Shown here: positions 1 through 6,256 of the stretch, piece after piece
Numbering within the stretch: the stretch's first letter is position 1
Layout: every line of letters starts with the position of its first letter
Origin: an uncultured Prevotellaceae bacterium
GTDB lineage: Bacteria > Bacteroidota > Bacteroidia > Bacteroidales > Bacteroidaceae
Length of the DNA: 6,427 nucleotides
Assembly: GCA_937902455.1 (NCBI GenBank)
Contig: CALELI010000197.1
Span: forward strand, 1-6,427
Direction: 5' to 3'
Position numbers and translations under genes: made by a program
Notes under the pieces: generated by a model
What the model was told of the DNA's origin: nothing
The model's input: only the letters and a program-made list of their open reading frames with translations
Database searches by the model: none

Positions 1-2572
1 CGGTCGTCCGAAGGGAGTCATGCTGAAACATATCGGTATCTGCAACTATCTTACTGACCATCCGGAGAACCGACATTTCCACGCATTAGTCAACGACTGC
101 AAGACGATGTTGTGCATCACGACAGTCAGCTTCGACCTGTCGCTGAAGGAAATCGGTGCATCACTCTTCAACGGCATGACACTTGTCTTTGCCGACGAAG
201 AACAGGTGAACGACCCGCAGGCTCTTGCCAACCTCATGTCGGCAACGGAAGTGGACGGTTTCAGCGGCACTCCATCACGACTGAAGATGTTCCTCGACCT
301 GCCAGACTTTCAGAAAGCATTTGCCAGATGCAGGTTTATCGTTCTCGGAGGCGAGAAATACCCTCCGACCCTCCTTCCACAGATTAAGGAACTTGCTCCT
401 AATGCACGCTTGTTCAACACCTATGGTCCTACGGAGATCAGCGTAAGCTGCAATGGAAAGGAACTGACACATGAGGAGCATATCACCATCGGACGCCCGC
501 TGCTGAATGTCAAAGAGTATGTGGTTGACAGCGATTTGAACGAATTGCCTGTCGGTGTGACGGGTGAGTTGCTTATCGGAGGTCTTGGAGTTGCTGCCGG
601 CTACAACGACTTGCCAGAGAAGACTGATGAGGCATTCATAGAATTCAATGGTGAACGATGCTACAAGTCTGGCGACTATGCATACTGGAATCCTGAAGGC
701 GATATAATCATTCTTGGTCGTAAAGACCACCAGATAAAACTCAATGGTTTGCGAATCGAACTTGGAGAAGTCGAGACCGTGCTGAACCGCCAGCCTCAGG
801 TAAAGGAAGGTGTTGTGATGATTAAGAATGTAGAGGGTCATGACCATCTCGTTGCTTATTTCGTACCGACTGATGGTGCCGGAGAGTCAGCGCAAGTTGA
901 CACCGATGTCATCAAGGAACAGATGGGCAAGAGCCTCACCCACTACATGGTGCCAACCATCTTCGTACAGATGGACAAGATGCCAATCTCACCTAACGGC
1001 AAGACCGACCTGAAGGCTTTGCCGGAACCGACAATGGCCAACCGCGAGTATGTTGAGCCGACTAATGACGCTGAGCGTTTCTTTGCAGACACATTCGCCG
1101 ATATCCTTGCTCGTGAGCGTGTCGGGGCAACGGACAACTTCTTTGAGATAGGCGGAACATCTCTCGTTGCGATACGGGTAGTCATGGCAGCTATGCAAAA
1201 TGGATACAAAATCGTGTATAAGCAGGTATTCGACAACCCGACTCCACGTGCGTTGGCGGCATTGCAAGGAACTGCCAGTGAGACGAATGCATCTAATGCT
1301 TCGAGTATTCCTACCACTTCCAGTGAAGCAGAAATTGTCAACGATGGCACCGACCCTGAAGTTCAGGATTACGATTACAGTGCCATCAACGAACTGCTGA
1401 AGAAGAATAATCTCAGTTCGCTTCATGCAGAACCACTACGTCCTCTCGGCACATGTATAGTGACAGGAGCAACTGGCTATCTCGGCATTCATGTCGTAAA
1501 GGAACTGATAGACAACGCTGATGTTCCCGCAATCTATTGTCTTGTACGTAGCAACAGACGTCAGAATGCAGAGAGCCGTTTCCGTACGCAGTTGTTCTAT
1601 TACTTCGGCTCTACTTACGAAGAGTTATTCGGTTCACGGATTTTTGTCGTTGACGGAGACATCACCAAGCCCGACTGTCTTGATGCTATTCCTGTTACAT
1701 CATTGTCTGGTCCAATGACTGTCTTCAACTGTGCGGCAAACGTGAAGCATTTCTCTGCCGGAACAGACATAGAGGACATCAACATCGGCGGCTGCCAGAC
1801 TTGTATCGACTTCTGTCTGAAGACAGGTGCGAGACTCATACAGACATCCACTCACAGCATTGCGGGCACAAAAGAGAGCAGTCAGCCGTGTCAGCCAGAC
1901 AATATCAGCGAGAGCCGCCTGTACTTGGGTCAGAAACTCGGCAATCAGTACGCCCATGCGAAGTTCATTGCTGAGCGCAATGTTCTGGAAGCGATAGCCG
2001 GCAAGGGGCTTGACGGCAAGATCATGCGTCTTGGCAATCTCTCGGCGCGCAGTACCGATGGTGAATTCCAGATAAACTTCACGACCAACTCGTTCATGGG
2101 TCGCCTCAAGGCATTCCAGACAATAGGCTGTATGCCATATCAGATGGCACAGCGAAGCATTGAGTTCTCTCCTATCAACGAGGTTGCCAAGGCAGTCGTG
2201 ACTCTTGCAACTACACCAAGAGACTGCACTGTATTCCATCCTGTCAATGCCCAGCGCCAGCTGTTCGACAACATCATCGTCTGTCTGAACCGGTTAGGAG
2301 TCAACATCGACCTCGTCGAGAATGACGAATACACGCAGGCACTGAATAATGCGTTCAGCGACCCTGCGAAGGCTCCGATACTTCAAAGCCTTATGGCATA
2401 TCAGACTGAGGCAGGCAAGTATGTGGTGGCAAACGGCGACAACTACGAATACACGACTCAAGCCCTGCTGCGACTCGGTTTCCGATGGAACTTCACATCA
2501 TGGGATTACATGGAGCAGTTCATCTCGGCCATCCAGGGACTTGGATTCTTCGATGAAGACTATCAGAGATAG
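1..2572 (+). CDS. Nonribosomal peptide synthetase, C-terminal part (adenylation - carrier - thioester reductase); 5' end outside window
   Basis: This cytoplasmic enzyme activates an amino acid, holds it on a carrier and releases the finished peptide by NAD(P)H reduction, normally as an aldehyde or alcohol. The gene is cut by the left edge: codons are in frame from base 2, and GRPKGV before the first ATG (base 20) is the middle of adenylation motif A3. Residues below count from that ATG. Adenylation motifs follow in order: A4 SFDLS (37-41), A5 NTYGPTE (133-139), A6 GELLIGG (182-188), A7 YKSGD (215-219), A8 GRKDHQIKLNGLRIELGEVE (233-252) and A10 NGKTD with Lys328. The carrier has FEIGGTSL with Ser381 for phosphopantetheine. 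After a Ser/Thr/Asn-rich linker (about 416-455) comes a short-chain-dehydrogenase-type reductase: NADP-binding GATGYLG (483-489), TSTHS (609-613) and catalytic Tyr644-x3-Lys648. All key residues are present. Upstream domains and the peptide sequence cannot be seen. Domain calls are firm; the product is inferred. Confidence 0.95.
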   Translation, partial: GRPKGVMLKHIGICNYLTDHPENRHFHALVNDCKTMLCITTVSFDLSLKEIGASLFNGMTLVFADEEQVNDPQALANLMSATEVDGFSGTPSRLKMFLDLPDFQKAFARCRFIVLGGEKYPPTLLPQIKELAPNARLFNTYGPTEISVSCNGKELTHEEHITIGRPLLNVKEYVVDSDLNELPVGVTGELLIGGLGVAAGYNDLPEKTDEAFIEFNGERCYKSGDYAYWNPEGDIIILGRKDHQIKLNGLRIELGEVETVLNRQPQVKEGVVMIKNVEGHDHLVAYFVPTDGAGESAQVDTDVIKEQMGKSLTHYMVPTIFVQMDKMPISPNGKTDLKALPEPTMANREYVEPTNDAERFFADTFADILARERVGATDNFFEIGGTSLVAIRVVMAAMQNGYKIVYKQVFDNPTPRALAALQGTASETNASNASSIPTTSSEAEIVNDGTDPEVQDYDYSAINELLKKNNLSSLHAEPLRPLGTCIVTGATGYLGIHVVKELIDNADVPAIYCLVRSNRRQNAESRFRTQLFYYFGSTYEELFGSRIFVVDGDITKPDCLDAIPVTSLSGPMTVFNCAANVKHFSAGTDIEDINIGGCQTCIDFCLKTGARLIQTSTHSIAGTKESSQPCQPDNISESRLYLGQKLGNQYAHAKFIAERNVLEAIAGKGLDGKIMRLGNLSARSTDGEFQINFTTNSFMGRLKAFQTIGCMPYQMAQRSIEFSPINEVAKAVVTLATTPRDCTVFHPVNAQRQLFDNIIVCLNRLGVNIDLVENDEYTQALNNAFSDPAKAPILQSLMAYQTEAGKYVVANGDNYEYTTQALLRLGFRWNFTSWDYMEQFISAIQGLGFFDEDYQR

Positions 2573-2606
2573 GAATTATGAATTATGAATTGTGAATTAT
2601 GAATTA
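2573..2606 (+). repeat. 7-bp tandem repeat (GAATTAT) between NRPS and exporter genes
   Basis: Four consecutive 7-base units, GAATTAT, GAATTAT, GAATTGT and GAATTAT, are followed by GAATTA, the first six bases of a fifth. The array starts at the base right after the NRPS stop codon. Each unit boundary creates an ATG, except the third, where A-to-G gives GTG at 2592. It leads into the A-rich stretch before the exporter's ATG. The same unit, in the rotation ATGAATT, recurs in front of the methyltransferase gene. Its function is unknown. Confidence 0.9.
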
Positions 2607-2612
2607 AAAAAA

Positions 2613-4313
2613 ATGCAAAGGAGTTCATATCTTATTGGCAAAGCTTTTAAAAACTACCTGGCGGCATCAATACTGACTGTTGCCGCCACTCAGGTAGCCA
2701 ATATAGTTGATGCGGCAATAGTAGGCAACATTATCGGTCCGGAAGGACTTGCAGCCGTAAATCTGAGCCGTCCTATCCTACAGACTGTATATGCGATTTC
2801 CTGTCTCTACATTGCCAGTTCGACTATGCTTGCAGGTATGGCCATAGGCAATGGCAATAAGGCACAGGCAGACAAACTGTTTACCTTCTCACTGTTGACG
2901 TCACTGGTCATAGGTGTCTTGCTCATACTTGTCGGACTGCTTGCATTTGACTCGTTGTCAAGCCTGCTATGCAAGTCAGACAACTTGCGACCACTCACAA
3001 ATGACTTCATGTACGTGACAATATTGTCGGTCTTGCCACAGTTACTGATGTACACCCTGCATCAGTTTGTCACAGTTGACGGTTCTCCCCAAGCAGTCTC
3101 AAAGGCCGTTATTGTAGGTAACGTGGTAAACCTTGCCCTGGACTTGTTCCTGATCAAGGTGTGCGGCATGGGAATTGCAGGAGCCGCATGGGCAACATTT
3201 GTCATGTACATTGTATGCTGCGTGATGGTATTGCCGCATTTCCGAAGAAAAGGAACTCTGCGAATCAACGTTCCACGACTGAAGGATATTGAAACAGGCC
3301 GGATAATGACATTCGGTCTGCCGCTGTTCTTCAGCACGGTATTGCTGTCGGTGCAGTATGTAGGCAACAACTATGTTTCCAGTACTTATCTGGGCGATGG
3401 GGGACTGATAGCAATGGCTGTATGCCTGCAGCTGTTTGCGTTGTCGATGGTCATTCTCACAGGTACATTGCGAACCATCCAACCGGTTGGTTCCATACTC
3501 AAGGGTCTTGGCGACAATCGCGGGATGGTGTTCTTGATAAAGCGTGCATATTCGTTCATGGGAATATGTCTGGCTATATACGCCATAGCCATAAGTCTGT
3601 TTCCAAACCAGATTGCTCAGTCTCTTGGAGCAGACAATGAGTCATCGTTGCCGATAATCATGAGCGCACTGCCTGCATATTCCCTGCATATCATCATGCA
3701 GGCCATGCAATACAACCTCATTCCTGTATATCAGTTCTACGGACACAAGAACCTTGCACTTTTCATATCCATAGGCCAGACGCTGCTGCCTATGTTCGGT
3801 TTCTGGGCATTGAAGGGTGGATGGACTGGATTCTTCATAGGCCAGGTTGTTGTTGCTGTTGTCTTACTGATAAGTACCACTTACATTCGCAGCAAAGACA
3901 AGTCAGTGTACCCTCTGCTACTCATTCCAAAGACTGAACCGAAGGATGTCTTTGACGTAACTATCGAGACCAACGTAAATGCCCTTGCCGAGTGCCGGAA
4001 AGATATCGGCTCATTCCTCATGGACCACGGCATGGAAGCTGACAAGGTTAGCCGCATCATGCTATGTGTCGAGGAACTTGTCAAGAATATCATTCAGCAT
4101 GGACATGCCAGGTATATTGATATCCGCGCCACAGACAGCGTCATCTCGCTGCACGATGACGGCAAGCCATTCAACCCGCTTGAATATGAAGGCGGCGACG
4201 AGACCTTTGGACTGAAGATTGTACATGGCTTTATGCCAGACATGAAGTACGACTACCGTTTCAACCAGAACATGGTGAGTATGGTTACTGAAAGTTTAGA
4301 GTTTAGAGTTTAG
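2613..4313 (+). CDS. MATE-family efflux transporter with C-terminal RsbW/SpoIIAB-like ATPase domain
   Basis: This is an inner-membrane protein of 566 residues from the ATG at 2613. That start is preferred because it follows an A-rich leader; a GTG at 2592 would add seven residues encoded by the preceding repeat. Residues about 13-430 are a hydrophobic multi-helix transporter of the MATE type, starting with the characteristic AASILTVAATQVANIVDAAI stretch. MATE proteins (usually about 450 residues) export drugs or metabolites using Na+ or H+ gradients. After a hydrophilic linker, residues about 440-566 form a GHKL ATPase domain of the anti-sigma-factor kinase kind: N-box EELVKNIIQHG with Asn492, G1 box DDG (515-517) and a G2-like FGLKIV (532-537). 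The last six residues, SLEFRV, and the stop are encoded by a 7-bp repeat. Adjacency to the synthetase suggests export of its product or self-protection. Substrate and partner of the kinase-like domain are unknown; no STAS-domain partner lies in the window. Confidence 0.9.
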   Translation: MQRSSYLIGKAFKNYLAASILTVAATQVANIVDAAIVGNIIGPEGLAAVNLSRPILQTVYAISCLYIASSTMLAGMAIGNGNKAQADKLFTFSLLTSLVIGVLLILVGLLAFDSLSSLLCKSDNLRPLTNDFMYVTILSVLPQLLMYTLHQFVTVDGSPQAVSKAVIVGNVVNLALDLFLIKVCGMGIAGAAWATFVMYIVCCVMVLPHFRRKGTLRINVPRLKDIETGRIMTFGLPLFFSTVLLSVQYVGNNYVSSTYLGDGGLIAMAVCLQLFALSMVILTGTLRTIQPVGSILKGLGDNRGMVFLIKRAYSFMGICLAIYAIAISLFPNQIAQSLGADNESSLPIIMSALPAYSLHIIMQAMQYNLIPVYQFYGHKNLALFISIGQTLLPMFGFWALKGGWTGFFIGQVVVAVVLLISTTYIRSKDKSVYPLLLIPKTEPKDVFDVTIETNVNALAECRKDIGSFLMDHGMEADKVSRIMLCVEELVKNIIQHGHARYIDIRATDSVISLHDDGKPFNPLEYEGGDETFGLKIVHGFMPDMKYDYRFNQNMVSMVTESLEFRV

Positions 4314-4316
4314 AGT
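4293..4316 (+). repeat. 7-bp tandem repeat (AGTTTAG) spanning the exporter stop codon
   Basis: Three exact copies of AGTTTAG (4293-4299, 4300-4306, 4307-4313) are followed by AGT. The repeat encodes the last six residues of the exporter, and its third TAG (4311-4313) is the exporter's stop. As 7 is not a multiple of 3, the three TAGs (at 4297, 4304 and 4311) fall one in each forward reading frame. The TTG start of the exonuclease is only 5 bases past the repeat. Confidence 0.9.
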
Positions 4317-4321
4317 CAGTT

Positions 4322-4930
4322 TTGAAGTTGAGAGAGATTTTCGAGAATTATCCAAAGGAGAGAATACAGAGTCTGCCACTGACGAAGTTTGAAGGGAGGG
4401 TGTTTGTCATCACTACTGAAAGCGATGCAGATAAGGCTGTTGACTATCTGATGAAACAGCCCATTCTGGGGTTTGACACAGAGACAAGACCTTCGTTCAA
4501 GAAATGGCAACGCCACACAGTATCATTACTGCAGGTTAGCACTCACGATACCTGTTTCCTGTTCAGGCTGCATCTTACGGGAATGACGAAGAGCATCATA
4601 CGTCTGCTGGAGGACAGGAATATAACAAAGGTAGGGCTCTCGCTCCGTGATGACTTCCACCAGCTTCACGAACGGTCGCCATTCAATGTCGGAACGTTCA
4701 TCGACCTTCAGGACGAAGTGAAGGAAATAGGTGTGCAGGACGCCAGCCTGCAGAAAATCTTCGCAAACCTGCTTGGCGGCAAGATATCCAAGTCGCAGCA
4801 ACTGTCAAACTGGGAGGCAGACATTCTCACGGACGGACAGAAAAACTATGCTGCAACAGATGCATGGGCCTGCATAATGATTCACGAGGAAATACAGAGA
4901 CTGGCGAAAACTGGCTTCGCCAGATTTTAG
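4322..4930 (+). CDS. Single-domain DEDDy 3'-5' exonuclease (RNase D/WRN-exonuclease superfamily)
   Basis: This is a cytoplasmic exonuclease of 202 residues expected to remove nucleotides from 3' ends using two metal ions. The three motifs of the DEDDy class are present: Exo I FDTET with Asp52 and Glu54; Exo II KVGLSLRDDFHQL with Asp111 (or Asp110); and Exo III YAATD with Tyr176 and Asp180. The whole protein is the exonuclease domain, without the HRDC domains of true RNase D or the helicase of WRN. Whether it acts on RNA or DNA cannot be told. No in-frame ATG or GTG exists between the upstream stop at 4304 and codon 44, so translation must start at a TTG, at 4322 or at 4328; 4322 gives the N-terminus I recall for Bacteroidales homologues. 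The gene begins 8 bases after the exporter's stop and precedes the rRNA methyltransferase, a pairing I believe recurs in Bacteroidales. A role in RNA maturation is therefore inferred. Confidence 0.88.
   Translation: MKLREIFENYPKERIQSLPLTKFEGRVFVITTESDADKAVDYLMKQPILGFDTETRPSFKKWQRHTVSLLQVSTHDTCFLFRLHLTGMTKSIIRLLEDRNITKVGLSLRDDFHQLHERSPFNVGTFIDLQDEVKEIGVQDASLQKIFANLLGGKISKSQQLSNWEADILTDGQKNYAATDAWACIMIHEEIQRLAKTGFARF
4901..4923 (+). terminator. Hairpin at the end of the exonuclease gene; possible weak terminator or attenuator
   Basis: CTGGCGAA (4901-4908) pairs perfectly with TTCGCCAG (4916-4923) around a 7-base loop, followed by ATTTTAG. It lies inside the last codons of the exonuclease, ending at its stop. 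The U-tract has only four Ts, so if it terminates at all it would be partial, lowering readthrough into the methyltransferase gene. Confidence 0.25.
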
Positions 4931-4992
4931 TTAACAGTTATCAGTTAACAGTTAACAATGAATTATAAGTTAACAATTATGAATTATAAATT
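4930..4992 (+). repeat. Composite 7-bp-period repeat between exonuclease and methyltransferase genes
   Basis: Sixty-three bases divide exactly into nine heptamers: GTTAACA, GTTATCA, GTTAACA, GTTAACA, ATGAATT, ATAAGTT, AACAATT, ATGAATT, ATAAATT. The first four are one family (containing the palindrome GTTAAC); the last five are variants of ATGAATT, a rotation of the GAATTAT unit before the exporter gene. The phase does not slip between the two families. The array begins at the last base of the exonuclease's stop codon and supplies both possible ATG starts (4958 and 4979) of the next gene. Confidence 0.85.
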
Positions 4993-6172
4993 AAAAAAGG
5001 TCTATCTCAAGCGAGGCAAGGAAGAGTCGCTGAAGCGTTTTCACCCCTGGATTTTCTCGGGAGCGATTCATCACTATGACGAGAAGCCGGAAGAAGGCGA
5101 ACTCGTAAGAGTGTTTTCCTCAGATGAGGAATATATCTGTACCGGTCATTTCCAGATAGGAAGCATCATGGTAAGGGTGCTCACATTCGACGATGAAGAG
5201 ATTGACAAGGACTTCTACCGCAGGAAACTACGTACGGCCTATGATGTCCGACGCAGCATCGGTCTGACAGACAACCCGGAAAACAACACCTACCGTCTTG
5301 TCCACGGTGAAGGCGACAACCTGCCAGGACTCGTGATTGACATCTATGGCCAGACAGCCGTGATGCAGGCTCATTCAGTAGGCATGCACACTGACCGCCA
5401 GATGATTACCCAGGCTCTGCACGACGAACTGCCTCATATAGAGAACATCTACTACAAGTCGGAGACCACCCTCCCCTACAAAGCCGAACTCGGTCAGGAA
5501 AACGGTTTCCTTCTCGGAGGCAGCAAGGAGAACATAGCCCTGGAGAACGGGCTGAAATTCCACGTTGACTGGCTGAAAGGTCAGAAGACAGGATTCTTCG
5601 TTGACCAGCGCGAGAACCGTAGCCTGCTCCAGCACTACAGTCAGGGAAGAAAGGTACTCAATATGTTCTGCTACACAGGAGGTTTTTCTTTCTATGCCAT
5701 GCGAGGTGGAGCACGCCTTGTCCACTCCGTAGACTCCTCGCTGAAAGCCATAGAACTGACAAGAAAGAACGTGGAGCTCAATTTCCCGAATGACGAGCGC
5801 CATGAGGCCTTTGCAGAAGATGCATTCAAGTTCCTTGACAGCATCGATGAGAACGACCCATACGACCTCATCATACTCGACCCACCGGCATTCGCCAAGC
5901 ACAAGGACGCACTGCATAACGCACTCAAGGGATACACACGTCTCAACCAGAAGGCATTCGAGAAGATCCAGCCGGGAGGAATTGTGTTCACTTTCAGCTG
6001 TTCGCAGGCTGTCAACAAGGATCAGTTCCGTACTGCAGTATTCAGCGCAGCCTGTCAGGCTCATCGCAAAGTAAGAATCCTGCATCAGCTCCATCAGCCG
6101 GCAGACCACCCAATCAACATCTATCACCCGGAAGGAGAATATCTCAAAGGACTGGTTTTATATGTTGAATGA
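4979..6172 (+). CDS. rlmI: 23S rRNA (cytosine-C5)-methyltransferase, RlmI type
   Basis: This cytoplasmic enzyme methylates 23S rRNA at the C5 position of a cytosine (C1962 in E. coli) using S-adenosylmethionine. From the ATG at 4979 it is 397 residues long, matching the roughly 396 of E. coli RlmI. The N-terminus carries a PUA-like RNA-binding region, with HPWIFSGAI (22-30) characteristic of the family. The central signature TGFFVDQREN (204-213) follows. The Rossmann fold has SAM motif I with FCYTGGF (230-236), an acidic turn HSVDSS (249-254), motif IV LDPPAF (300-305) and SCS with the probable catalytic Cys341. The C-terminus has ADHP and HPEGEYLKGL. An in-frame ATG at 4958 would add seven residues (MNYKLTI) encoded only by repeat units, so 4979 is preferred, although MNYKL after it is also repeat-derived. 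No promoter is seen just upstream, so it probably shares the exonuclease transcript. The family is firm; the exact target cytosine is inferred. Confidence 0.92.
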   Translation: MNYKLKKVYLKRGKEESLKRFHPWIFSGAIHHYDEKPEEGELVRVFSSDEEYICTGHFQIGSIMVRVLTFDDEEIDKDFYRRKLRTAYDVRRSIGLTDNPENNTYRLVHGEGDNLPGLVIDIYGQTAVMQAHSVGMHTDRQMITQALHDELPHIENIYYKSETTLPYKAELGQENGFLLGGSKENIALENGLKFHVDWLKGQKTGFFVDQRENRSLLQHYSQGRKVLNMFCYTGGFSFYAMRGGARLVHSVDSSLKAIELTRKNVELNFPNDERHEAFAEDAFKFLDSIDENDPYDLIILDPPAFAKHKDALHNALKGYTRLNQKAFEKIQPGGIVFTFSCSQAVNKDQFRTAVFSAACQAHRKVRILHQLHQPADHPINIYHPEGEYLKGLVLYVE

Positions 6173-6205
6173 ACGATGAAAAAATGAAAAAAGAAGAATT
6201 AAATT

Positions 6206-6245
6206 AAAAAAAATCACACAATAACTTGCTGTGTGATTTTTTTTT
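6206..6245 (+). terminator. Intrinsic terminator of the gene cluster, symmetrical enough to work in both directions
   Basis: An unbroken 15-bp stem pairs eight As plus TCACACA (6206-6220) with TGTGTGA plus eight Ts (6230-6244) around a 9-base loop, ATAACTTGC. It starts 33 bases after the methyltransferase stop. The T-run serves the + strand, and the A-run gives the same tail on the - strand, so a convergent transcript could also end here. Confidence 0.85.
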
Positions 6246-6255
6246 ATTACCTTTG
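6226..6255 (+). promoter_or_regulatory. Bacteroidetes housekeeping-sigma promoter
   Basis: TTG at 6226-6228 (-33 element) and TACCTTTG at 6248-6255 (-7 element) are 19 bases apart, matching the known Bacteroidetes consensus TTG, 19-21 bases, TAnnTTTG. The -33 element lies in the loop and first stem position of the preceding terminator, and the -7 element starts two bases after its T-run. Transcription should start at about 6257-6262 and produce the short RNA that follows. Confidence 0.75.
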
Positions 6256-6256
6256 C

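Noticed and set aside
20..22. ATG at base 20 as the start of the NRPS gene
   Set aside because: The frame is open to the window edge and the residues before it (GRPKGV) are the core of adenylation motif A3, so the gene continues upstream.
275..847. 190-residue open frame on the - strand
   Set aside because: It lies wholly opposite the adenylation domain, shows no recognisable motif and has no promoter; it is an antisense shadow.
1700..2239. 179-residue open frame on the - strand
   Set aside because: It is antisense to the reductase domain, with cysteine-rich, family-less sequence typical of a shadow frame.
2573..4992. Junction repeats as a CRISPR array or IS remnant
   Set aside because: Units are 7 bases with no spacers, no transposase fragment is nearby and no flanking target duplication is seen.
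5375..6127. 250-residue open frame on the - strand
   Set aside because: It is long but fully antisense to the rlmI gene, in a coding region whose + strand frame has all family motifs; no independent signal supports it.
6169..6205. A fourth heptamer array after rlmI (ATGAACG, ATGAAAA and so on)
   Set aside because: The spacing of the ATGs is 7 and then 8, and the rest is simple A-rich sequence; the period is not held, though GAATTA followed by an A-run resembles the junction 1 tail.
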